Shown piece after piece: positions 1 to 8,500 of a DNA stretch of 64,000 nt. The position numbers and the translations under genes are program-made. Source of the stretch: Fabrea salina (Eukaryota; Ciliophora; Heterotrichea; Heterotrichida; Fabreidae). How positions within the stretch are numbered: position 1 is the stretch's first letter; each line of letters begins with the position of its first letter. The stretch covers positions 248,001 through 312,000 of the forward strand of contig JALIHJ010000015.1 in the NCBI GenBank assembly GCA_022984795.1. Reading direction: 5' to 3'. The notes under the pieces were generated by a model. The model had not been told where the DNA came from. It ran no database searches and saw only the letters and a program-made list of their open reading frames with translations.

Positions 1-1037
1 AAGTAGTAGAGCAAGTAGCCTTAAGCCAAGGGTACGACTTAAACACACAAATAACACAAGACTCTGTCCAGGGAGAAACCCTACCCTTTCCCGTGCCTTG
101 CAGTCTAAGAGAGGCCTTCCAGAAGTACCTAGACTTCACTTCACTTCCCAGAAAAGTCTTTATTAAAAAACTAGCCCAGTACGCACAGGATCCCCCTCAA
201 AAAGAAGAGCTCCTTAACTTTTGCTCTGTCAAAGGAAAAAACGCCTTCACCGAGCACATAGAAAAGCCTATGCTGGGCTTGGCAGACCTTCTCACAAAGT
301 ACGACTCTATAAAAGTTCCTTTGGACGAGTTCTTAGCAATGGTGCCCATGATACAGCCCCGCTACTACACAATAGCTTCTTCTTCCTTAGTGCACCCTGA
401 CATTGTCCATCTTACTTTTTCAATAACTAAAGAAGACACCACTCGAGGACCTCGTTTTGGACTTTGTTCTGGGTTTGTGTGGAGGATGTTCGAAAACTCT
501 ACTTACAGAAAAGTCAGAGCCTTCGTCAAAGAAAGTGTGTTCAAACCCAACTATGAAGGAGAAGTAGTGATGGTAGCCACTGGCTCAGGAATAGCTCCTT
601 TCAGAGGCATACTCCAGGAGTGCTCTTTCCTGGGGCAGCAAGGCAAGCCTTTTCCAAACCTAACTCTGTACTACGGAGTCAAAAAAGAATCCCACTTCTT
701 ATACAAAGAAGAATTCGATCAACTCATAGCTCACCAAGAACCCACAAACCTCCACCAGTACGTACCAACAACCCCCTCTGAACAGCCTTTAATCAACAAG
801 TGCTACTTAGCCTACTCCCAAACAGAACCCAAGACCTACGTGCAGCACGTCCTAAGTAAACACACAGAAGTCCTCCGCAAGGTAAGAACTGGACAACTTT
901 TAGGCTGCGGCAACGTGAAGATGGGACAAGCCATTCCCTCCTTGTTTGAGTCGCAGGCTTCGGAAGAGAACCAAGACCCCAAGGAGCTGCTTAAGTGGCT
1001 GCGAGAGAATAATAAGTTGTTAATAGAAGTGTGGTAG
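1..1037 (+). CDS. Diflavin reductase, C-terminal part (NADPH-cytochrome P450 reductase type), 5' truncated by window
   Basis: The reading frame is open from base 3, so the gene begins before the window; the first Met-like codon (GTG at 93) is not the start. The visible 344 residues hold the FAD- and NADPH-binding half of a diflavin reductase. Seen are the FAD motif RYYTIASSS (near nt 358), the NADPH pyrophosphate-binding motif GSGIAPFRG (near nt 583), YYGVKKE..FLYKEEF, the CGNVKMG nicotinamide-binding stretch, and a terminal Trp (IEVW), the position where family members stack an aromatic on the flavin. Such enzymes pass electrons from NADPH through FAD and FMN to P450s or related acceptors, usually at the ER membrane. 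The flavodoxin half is outside the window, so P450 reductase, methionine synthase reductase and NOS-type reductases cannot be fully separated; the YVQHVL segment favours P450 reductase. Confidence 0.85.
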   Translation, partial: VVEQVALSQGYDLNTQITQDSVQGETLPFPVPCSLREAFQKYLDFTSLPRKVFIKKLAQYAQDPPQKEELLNFCSVKGKNAFTEHIEKPMLGLADLLTKYDSIKVPLDEFLAMVPMIQPRYYTIASSSLVHPDIVHLTFSITKEDTTRGPRFGLCSGFVWRMFENSTYRKVRAFVKESVFKPNYEGEVVMVATGSGIAPFRGILQECSFLGQQGKPFPNLTLYYGVKKESHFLYKEEFDQLIAHQEPTNLHQYVPTTPSEQPLINKCYLAYSQTEPKTYVQHVLSKHTEVLRKVRTGQLLGCGNVKMGQAIPSLFESQASEENQDPKELLKWLRENNKLLIEVW

Positions 1038-1227
1038 TCAGGGCAAGGATGATGCTCTCATCAAAATCAGAGAGATTCCTAAACTCATCACGTAAAGTTA
1101 ACTAGTCAGAGATCTTGGTGGGAATGACATCATTGTCAGGAGTAGCAACTTTTTCATCACTGAGGACTTATGAATCAGCAACGAGGAATTTCTGTCATCA
1201 GGAACAGAGTAAAAAAGCTTTCGTCAT

Positions 1228-1617
1228 TTAATTATAACCATGTTTAATGTCTAACTTGTTGTAAACAACCCTCATAACGTTTTTGAGTTTAGGCTGGCCC
1301 TTTGAGTTTTTGGAAGCTAGTAACTTGGCAGCTTTTTTCCTCTGGGTTTTGTTTTGTTGGACTTTTTCTAGTTTTTGTTGTTTTAGTTGTTCTTTGTGGA
1401 GTTTTTGTTGTTCGAGTTGAGTGGCTTGTTGGGTTTCTTTTTTGAACCTTTTGGGTTTGGGTAAGTCATTGCCTTTAGGAGTTGGTGTGGTTCCTAGTTC
1501 TCCGTAGAGTGCTTTGAACTTTTCAGGCACTTCAGGAACTGTTTCTTCTTGGTAGTGCTGAAATACTTTTTTCTTTCTAGAGCTAGCAATTTGCTTTTTC
1601 TTCGTGATTTCTTTCAT
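1228..1617 (-). CDS. Small basic Lys/Gln-rich protein, possibly FYV7/CCDC59-like rRNA-processing factor
   Basis: This gene encodes 129 residues, very rich in Lys and Gln. The chosen ATG (1615-1617) follows the stop of the upstream protease gene by only 5 nt (TAAAG). A longer in-frame extension exists but runs into that protease gene and has no better start. The middle is a charged helix (EQQKLHKEQLKQQKLEKVQQ region). The C-terminus KGQPKLKNVMRVVYNKLD resembles the KGQP....LL.KI ending of FYV7/CCDC59 proteins, nucleolar factors in small-subunit rRNA processing. The N-terminus is KKK-rich, fitting a nucleolar location. Family assignment rests on this short C-terminal resemblance only, so function is tentative; the gene itself is well supported by its tight fit between neighbours. 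Confidence 0.6.
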   Translation of the reverse strand: MKEITKKKQIASSRKKKVFQHYQEETVPEVPEKFKALYGELGTTPTPKGNDLPKPKRFKKETQQATQLEQQKLHKEQLKQQKLEKVQQNKTQRKKAAKLLASKNSKGQPKLKNVMRVVYNKLDIKHGYN

Positions 1618-1622
1618 CTTTA

Positions 1623-2865
1623 TTAGTACTCTGGATTTATTACATCGAATTCGTTTTCGTAAGCCTTGCCGCATCTCCACCCAGCTACTACTACAAAGCA
1701 CACAGAAGCCATCTGCAGCACCACTTTAAGTAGTTCAACTAAGTCGCTTTCTTGGGCAAAAGTTTTGAGTTCAAAGGACTTTTCGCAAGAGCTTATAGGA
1801 GCTAAGGCAATTGTGGCAGTTTCTAGGTCAATCACAGTGTAGAAGTTTTCTAAGAAGTGCCTGCCTAAAAGGATGTTGCTTCCTTCGTAGATTCTCACCA
1901 TACTGCAGTAGTTGTATGAATGCCTGCAGTAGGTCAAAAACGCCTCTAAAGTAAAGTGGAGCTTTGCAGACTGGTTGATAGTTATTGTAATGTTAGGCAT
2001 GGTCTCAGGCGGCCTTATGATTTTTTCGTCTAAGAAAATGTGGTTTTTTTCAGTGCACAGACTCGAGTGGCAGTCTTTTCCGTAGAATTCTTTAAAGGCT
2101 TCAATGGCTTTGCCCAGCAAGTGTGAAGGTATGTAGATGTCGTCGTAAGTAGTGTCAATGATCCCTTCGTAACTCCTAGAGTTAATAACTACACTGCCTA
2201 TTTGGAAAGTTTCTATGTTGAGAGAGTACCTGTCGTTGCGGATTATGGGGAACTTGTAAAAGTCCTCAGAACTATAGTTGGGGTCGAACCCTCCCAAGTG
2301 GAGCAGGGATTCTCCTTGGTTGCAGCAGATTCCCAGCACAGGTTTTAATTCTCCTTTCCTAATAATGAGTTACCTCAACTAAGTTCTCGAAAACAGACAA
2401 CCCGTACATATCATACATGTTCTCTACACCCAAGCCTATGACTCCATCAAAGTCAGGGTGGAAGCTTTCTTCAAGGATTCTTCCGAACAAAGCCTCGTCC
2501 AAACTGAACTTGCCAAACCTAACATGCTCAAGAGATAAAGTTCCACTTGCACTGTACCCAAGCAAGTCAGAATAGTCAAAAGAGCACTCGTTAGTCATAC
2601 GCAAAGTTTCGCCCTTCACGCACATCGGAGAACTTATAGTAATCATTTCAAAAGTGTTTGAGTCAGCTGAGTAGCTTGTTCTTTTGTCTGATTTGCAGCC
2701 AAAACACCCAAAGTCCAGGACCATCAACAAACTAGTTCCCAAACTGACCTGCATGTCAAAAGGCTGTCCTCCTAAGTACACCTTAGTTAAGTAGTGAGTA
2801 TGGTTCTTCGAAAACAACTCAACCCAGTCACCCAGGACTAAACTGATAAGTAACAACAAAATCAT
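1623..2865 (-). CDS. Secreted or membrane-anchored pepsin-like aspartic protease with one tiny intron
   Basis: Two frames join across a GTAA...TAG intron near 2359-2373 to give about 408 residues. Exon 1 starts with a signal peptide (MILLLLISLVLG) and carries the first active-site region VLDFGCFGC, where pepsins normally have DTGS. Exon 2 continues with GELKPVLGICCNQ, LHLGGFD and the second active-site region IIDTTYDDIYIP, where DSGT or DTGT is usual. Both aspartates are kept but their surroundings are unusual, so activity or specificity may be altered. A hydrophobic stretch near the C-terminus (VVLQMASVCFVVVAGW) could anchor it in the membrane. The frame change requires removal of 16 nt, one more than the obvious 15-nt intron. 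It starts 8 nt from the divergent UPF2 start. Confidence 0.75.
2359..2373 (-). other. 15-nt spliceosomal intron (16 nt net needed) in aspartic protease gene
   Basis: On the minus strand the stretch reads GTAACTCATTATTAG, with GT and AG borders and an in-frame TAG ending exon 1. Removal of exactly 15 nt keeps the wrong frame. The downstream protease frame (KGELKPVLG) is reached only if 16 nt are removed, for example by shifting one border by one base. Known heterotrich introns are 15 or, rarely, 16 nt. Confidence 0.65.
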
Positions 2866-2873
2866 CCAATATT
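2866..2873. promoter_or_regulatory. 8-nt divergent spacer between protease and UPF2 start codons
   Basis: Only CCAATATT separates the two ATG codons. Any core promoter and 5' leader for both genes must lie inside the opposite coding sequence or be almost absent. Confidence 0.6.
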
Positions 2874-5579
2874 ATGGAAGATTTAGGCTTCTCGGCAGAA
2901 GAACTCCAGCAAATCAACCAAATGGCAGGTTCAGGCCTTGGAGAGCAAGTCCAGGCAGACTACGAACCCCAACTCCCCCAAGTTCCTAACCTTGACTCTT
3001 TTTCCTCAGAAGCCAAAGCTCAGTACTTCGCCCTCAGAAATGAAGAAACTTTAAAGCTTAAAACCAGACACTGGAACCAGCGCCCAGCCCAGCCAAGCAT
3101 AGCGCCTTTAATCACCAAGCACGAAAAGATTCAAAGGTTCATTAAGAAACTGAAAGGAATTAACGAAGAAACCAGCGAAAGCTTAATGCAGGAAATCGAA
3201 AGCCTCAACTTGTCAAAGTACCTTTCAGAAGTGGCGTGTGCTCTTAGTGAAACCAAAATGAACCAAAAAGACCTTTCTGTACTCGTCAGTGCTGCCTCGA
3301 AAATCCACCAAAAGTACCCTGGGTTCAAAAAGTTACTTGAAGAAAACCTTAAAAAGCAACACAAAGAAGGAGACGTTTTGAAAAAGCGCTCAGTACTTCG
3401 GTTCATAACAGAACTTATAGTGTTTGGACTTTGGGATGACATTAAGGGCTTTTTAAGAGTAATTAATAGTTATGTGAACCCCAAACAAGAAGTTGCCAAC
3501 GAAGAAGTCCGAGTTGAGCAGTTAGGACTCGTCACAGCTGTTATCAGGAACCGCTCAGAAGACTTACTGGGGTTTCCCTCTAGCTCCAGACAAACTCAAA
3601 TCCGAAAAGGCCAAAGTGTAGAGTTCACTAAAAGCTGTGTGCTTGAAGACCACGAAAGACAGCAGTTACTCCAACTACTTACACAAATGCACACTCAAGG
3701 CGCTAAGTCTCTGCAAACTCTGCACCAAGTTGCTTCACAACAAGAAGCCAAAAACAAAAAGATCAAACTTGAACGCAGCGTAGTTGACGAACAAAACCTC
3801 AAAGACGCCAAAGAGTTGCGCTTGAAACTGAGCAGAGGACTTTCAAGTCTGCAAGTGCTTTCTGATTTGATTTGCAAAGATATGATTGACTTAGCTGAAG
3901 TGCACTCTGAAGAGTCCAAAGAAGTTGTAGAAGTAGACCTAAACCAAGTCTTTGAGTCAACCGAAGACAAAGACTTCTACCTCAACTTGCCTGAAATTCA
4001 CCAGAAAAAGCAACCTGAAACTACTTGGGAAGACTTTAGGAAGCAACTTATCCAGTGTGTGTCTAGAGAAATGGTTGATGAACTCTGTGAAGCTTTTCTA
4101 ACTGTTTCAAACAAACACAACCGAAAAGCCCTGATAGACTTTTTAGCTGTGCCTTCTAGACACACTCTGCACTTGGTTCCTTACTACGCACGTCTTGTAG
4201 CTTGTTTAGGACAAACCTACAAAGAGATCTCCACTAGAATCATTAACAAACTAGACGGCGACATTAAAGGGCTCAAAGACTACGCAGACTCCCACTCCAC
4301 TGAACAAAGAATTCGCCAAGTGAAGTTTTTAGCTGAACTCCTGAAAGCCCAAGTTGCCTCTTCAGAAACACTACTCAACCACCTAGAAACCTGCATCAGT
4401 GACTTCAGAGGAGCCAACATCGAAGTAGCAGTTCACATTCTCAGCAGTTGCGGAAGGTACCTGTACCTGCACCCCCAAACTTCTGAAAGGGTTTCTATAA
4501 TGCTTGAAAGGATTCAACGACTCAAAAACAAAAAAAATCTTTCTCCCGAAATAGAACACATGATAGATGAAGCTTGCTTTGCTTGTAAGCCTCCTGAAAA
4601 GCTCCACAAAAAGAAACCCAAGCATCCCTTGTACAGTTACATTTTGTGGGTGCTCAACAAGTTAAGTTCTTCTACTTATCAAGCCACTATCCAAACGCTT
4701 AAGTCACTGCCTATGCCTGAGTCTCAGGGCTTCTTAGTTAAAGCCATAATTAAGTACACTTACCTGTGCAAAGTCCAGAACTTAACTTTGATTGCCAACT
4801 TACTTGCAGCAGTTAAAAACTTTAACCCTCTTGCAGGGACTATTTGTGAACTGGTTGACTCTATTTGTGAAGAGATACTTGTGGACCTCAACGTTAACGA
4901 CTTCAGGAAAACCCAAAACCGACTCTTGATGGTTATGCTTTTAGGAGAACTGTTTTGTTACCGTATAGTGGAACCTGAACTTATTTATGACCTGCTGTAC
5001 TCACTTCTCTACTACTCTGAAAACCAAAACACAGAAGACAACTTCAGGGCTAAGTTAGTTTGGACTCTGCTAGACAGAGTCAAGAACTACTTCCTCAGAC
5101 CCCAACACTCTGAGTTCTTGTCCAAGTTCCTATTGCACTTCCAGCACCACATTGCAACTCGCCAACACAAAACCCTAGAACTAGAGTTCCTAGCAAAGGA
5201 CGTACTCGAAACCTTCAAACCTTCTCTAAAGGCAACTTGCTTTGAAGCCCAACAAAAACCACAGGAAGAACCTGTGCACCAAAGTTCTTCAGAAGGCGAA
5301 AAAGAATTTGAAGAAGAAATCGAAAGCATACTCCAGGAGTCCTTTAAAGAAGCTGAGCAAAGAGCTCCTGACCGAGAAAGAAACATTCCTTCCTTTTTCA
5401 AGTCAGGCAGTCCTAGTAACTTCAACTTGCTAGTCAAACAAGCAGGCAAAGTCAAAACTAAGAACTTAAGTCTTCCAGACTCCCACCCCTTCACTCAGAT
5501 GGCTCTCCACCGAGTGTCCAACCAACAAGAAGACAGAAAAGTACTTTCTCAAAAGGTCAGTAGTCTTGTTGACGAGTAA
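2874..5579 (+). CDS. UPF2: UPF2, nonsense-mediated mRNA decay factor (three MIF4G domains)
   Basis: The 901-residue protein has the order expected of UPF2: a first MIF4G region at about residues 80-290 (LNLSKYLSEVACAL, IHQKYPGFKKLL, RFITELIVFGLW), a second at about 380-560, and a third at about 580-770 with NDFRKTQNRLLMVMLLGELF and YRIVEPELIYDLLYSLL, which in the family binds UPF3. An acidic Glu-rich segment (about 795-830) precedes the C-terminal part (IPSFFKSGSP...), where UPF1 binds in known homologues. UPF2 bridges UPF1 and UPF3 on exon-junction complexes and stimulates UPF1 in decay of mRNAs with premature stops. It is somewhat shorter than animal UPF2, which has a longer basic N-terminus. 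No intron interrupts it. It ends 5 nt from the stop of the convergent EF-hand gene. Having this pathway matters in a genome whose 15-nt introns often introduce stops when retained. Confidence 0.88.
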   Translation: MEDLGFSAEELQQINQMAGSGLGEQVQADYEPQLPQVPNLDSFSSEAKAQYFALRNEETLKLKTRHWNQRPAQPSIAPLITKHEKIQRFIKKLKGINEETSESLMQEIESLNLSKYLSEVACALSETKMNQKDLSVLVSAASKIHQKYPGFKKLLEENLKKQHKEGDVLKKRSVLRFITELIVFGLWDDIKGFLRVINSYVNPKQEVANEEVRVEQLGLVTAVIRNRSEDLLGFPSSSRQTQIRKGQSVEFTKSCVLEDHERQQLLQLLTQMHTQGAKSLQTLHQVASQQEAKNKKIKLERSVVDEQNLKDAKELRLKLSRGLSSLQVLSDLICKDMIDLAEVHSEESKEVVEVDLNQVFESTEDKDFYLNLPEIHQKKQPETTWEDFRKQLIQCVSREMVDELCEAFLTVSNKHNRKALIDFLAVPSRHTLHLVPYYARLVACLGQTYKEISTRIINKLDGDIKGLKDYADSHSTEQRIRQVKFLAELLKAQVASSETLLNHLETCISDFRGANIEVAVHILSSCGRYLYLHPQTSERVSIMLERIQRLKNKKNLSPEIEHMIDEACFACKPPEKLHKKKPKHPLYSYILWVLNKLSSSTYQATIQTLKSLPMPESQGFLVKAIIKYTYLCKVQNLTLIANLLAAVKNFNPLAGTICELVDSICEEILVDLNVNDFRKTQNRLLMVMLLGELFCYRIVEPELIYDLLYSLLYYSENQNTEDNFRAKLVWTLLDRVKNYFLRPQHSEFLSKFLLHFQHHIATRQHKTLELEFLAKDVLETFKPSLKATCFEAQQKPQEEPVHQSSSEGEKEFEEEIESILQESFKEAEQRAPDRERNIPSFFKSGSPSNFNLLVKQAGKVKTKNLSLPDSHPFTQMALHRVSNQQEDRKVLSQKVSSLVDE

Positions 5580-5584
5580 TTAAC

Positions 5585-8500
5585 TTAAGGCTTTGGGTGC
5601 AGTGAGGAAGCCCTGTCTTTGTAAACTTCTAACAAAAATCTGTAGTCAACCCTTCCGTCCTGAGTAGCTGGTTGGAGGAGCTTGGTCCACTGGGGCTGAG
5701 TCAGTCTTTCCTTGAGGATTCCACCAATTACTTCTTTGGCTTGACTGAAGTCTACCTTTCCACTCTGAGCTACTCCGTCCAAACTCAGCTGTAACAACTT
5801 TCGGTTTTTAGAAATCGACTTGCAGATGTCTTCGAACTGGCGGGAGTCTTCCCAAGAGGTTTGCTTGGCTTCTTTAAAAGTGTTCAACCACTCCCGCATA
5901 TCTAAAACTCCGTCTTTTCTGATGTCAATTATGTCAAACAAGTCTTTTAAAACACTGAAAGAAGGAAGGGGTTCTTTGTTGAGTTCACTCAGTTTCTTCA
6001 AAAGGTCTGAAAAGTTCTGGAACCTCAGGAACCCCGACCTTTCAGAGTCGAACTGCTTAAAGGCGTCTTTGGGAGACAGCATAAAGGCAGTCATAAGCTC
6101 CCTCAACTTGTTGAGTTTACTTTGTGCAGCAGCTTTAACTTGCTTTTCTGTGTTAGAAGTTTTGAATCGCTTCGAAAACTCTTGCCAGTCAATCTGTCCG
6201 TCATTGTTAGTGTCTATTCTGCTGAGTAAAGCGTCAATGTCTTTGGCAGTAAGTCCCAAACCTAGTTTCCTAATTGCTTTTCTGAACTCAACAGCTGAAA
6301 TGACTCCTGAAGAGTCCGTGTCCATCTGCTTGAAAACGTCTTCTAAAGAGTAAGGACTTGCCCTTATCAGTCCCTGGAGCTTCTTCAAAGGTTCCTCACT
6401 AGAAAACCCACTTGAAAGTCCAGTGGACCTTGAAGAGTGCGAAAAAGTACTCATGAACTTTCCCTGTCCAAACTCTGCCCTGAAGTCATGGAAACCCAAA
6501 AAAGGCTTAGAAAACGAACTCCAGACTTCTTTGATGTCTGACTGTGAAAACCTTTTAGGAATTAAGGCCTGAACTGCTTCTACAAAGTCTTTTTTGCCTA
6601 CTTTGTTGGGGGGCGACTCCTTGTGGTAGCTCAAAAAGAACTGAAAAGCTGCGTTTATGTCACAGAAGTTAGACCTTATAGCGTCTTTGATCTCTTGGAA
6701 GCTTTGCAGAGAGTAGTTGAACTTCCCAAAAGCAGTTTCCCAGTCCTTAATGCTGAGGTAACCCTTTCTGTGGGGATCTAAGTAAGCAAACAGCTGCTGG
6801 TACAAGTCCCTAGTGAGGTTGAACCCTTTCAGGACTTGGTTGGCGTCTACCCACTGCTGGAAGTGCTCAAAAGTTACTTTGTCAGAAAGTTTACTTACTT
6901 GCTCAAAAGAAGTCACTGTTGAGGTGTACTTACGGCACAAAAACAAACCTATTTGTTGTTTAGCTGCACTTTTCCACTCAGGTGAACGTTTCTCTTCAAA
7001 CAACACTTTAAAGTCTGCAAGGTGCACGGAGTTCCTTTTGTAAGTGTCCATCAACTTGTACAAACGCTCCACTTTAGTAGGAGTTGCGTCTTTAACTTCT
7101 AGTACTTCAACTAAGGCTTTCTGCAAGTCGTTCAAACTCAGCACTCCGTCAAAGTCCCTGTCAAAGGCCCTAAAGGCATCTTCTACAGTTAAGTCTTCTT
7201 TGGCTATCCAAGTTTTCACTGAGTTAAGGACTCCTGACTCCCAGTTCCAAGAGTCTGTGCTTTCAGTAGACTCCAGTTGGGTGTCTTTAAGCACCCTCAA
7301 AAAGTTAGGGTAGTCCACCAGTCCGATTTTGTGTTTATCCATAACTCTGAAGATTTCGCCTTTCATGGGCTCTGAAAGTTCTATGATTCCTTTGAGGCCT
7401 TCTGAGAACTCATTTAGTGACACCAAGCCGTTTGCGTTTTTGTCAATGTTCTTAAAAGCTTCTGAGTAACTAATGCGCTTTTCCACTAAAGCAGCTTTTA
7501 CATCTTGGATGATGCTTTTCACCTTGTCTTTCGAGTGGTGGCTCCAAGAAGCACTTTCTGTGTTCCTCAGACAGATGCTTAAGTCGTTAATGTCTATTTG
7601 GCCGTCTTTGTTGATGTCGAACTTCTGTGCTATTTCAAGCAAAGTGGCTTTTGAGGCTTGCTTGATGATTTTAGTGCTTAAGAAGTTTGCAAACTTGTCC
7701 AAATCAACTTCTTGACCTAATTTGTTCAGGAGTTCTGCTGTAGTTATTTTGTTTTGCTTGATAAAAGCTTTAATTCGGTTAACCACCGAGTGAAAGCTTT
7801 CTTTTGTCTGGGTTTTTTCTAAAGACTCTAGAAACTCGTAGTAGTTTACACTGTCTGTTTGTGTTTTTAAGCAAGTAGCCAGTCTCTGAATCTCTTTTTC
7901 GTTTAAGCCTACTTCTGCTTTGTGTAAGCAGTCTTGGAACTCAAAAGCAGTTACTTGTCCTTTGCTCCCTGAGTCACAGTCTTCAAACATACACCTTAGT
8001 TGTGGAATTCTGTTTCCTAAGTTTTTTCTGATCACTTCTAAGGTCTGTGACTTCCAGTCTACTTTGTAAGAGTCAGGCGAGTAAGACAGCTTGTCAATCA
8101 AGTCCCGGAGGTTCACGTAGCCTTTGGTCCCTGCAGCTGCAGTTGCTAGGCTCACAGCTGTTTTAGGTCCTAAAGAAGGATCGATCCGCGAAAGTTTCTG
8201 TGCTAAGTCACCAACTTCAATGTGACTAGATCCAGGAGTGCTGAGTTTCACAATAAGGTCTTCGGGTTGCAGGCCGTGTTTAAGGATGGTGTCTCTGAAG
8301 GACTGTATTGGCCCTGTTTCTTGGTAGATAAGGTTGCACCACTCACTTATGTCCACTTGGTTGTCTTGTTTGGAATCCAAAGCACGGAACAGCATGTCTG
8401 AGTCTGTCCAACTCATTCCAAACTCACTCATGGCTTTCCTAAACTGCTCTCTATTCAAAGCTCCTCCTGAACCAAAGTTCTTAACTATTTGGTTAAAGCC

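Noticed and set aside
1123-1230. A roughly 35-codon open frame (MTSLSGVATF...) after the reductase gene
   Set aside because: Short, no start context, no recognisable feature, and overlaps the 3' end of the opposite gene; likely chance.
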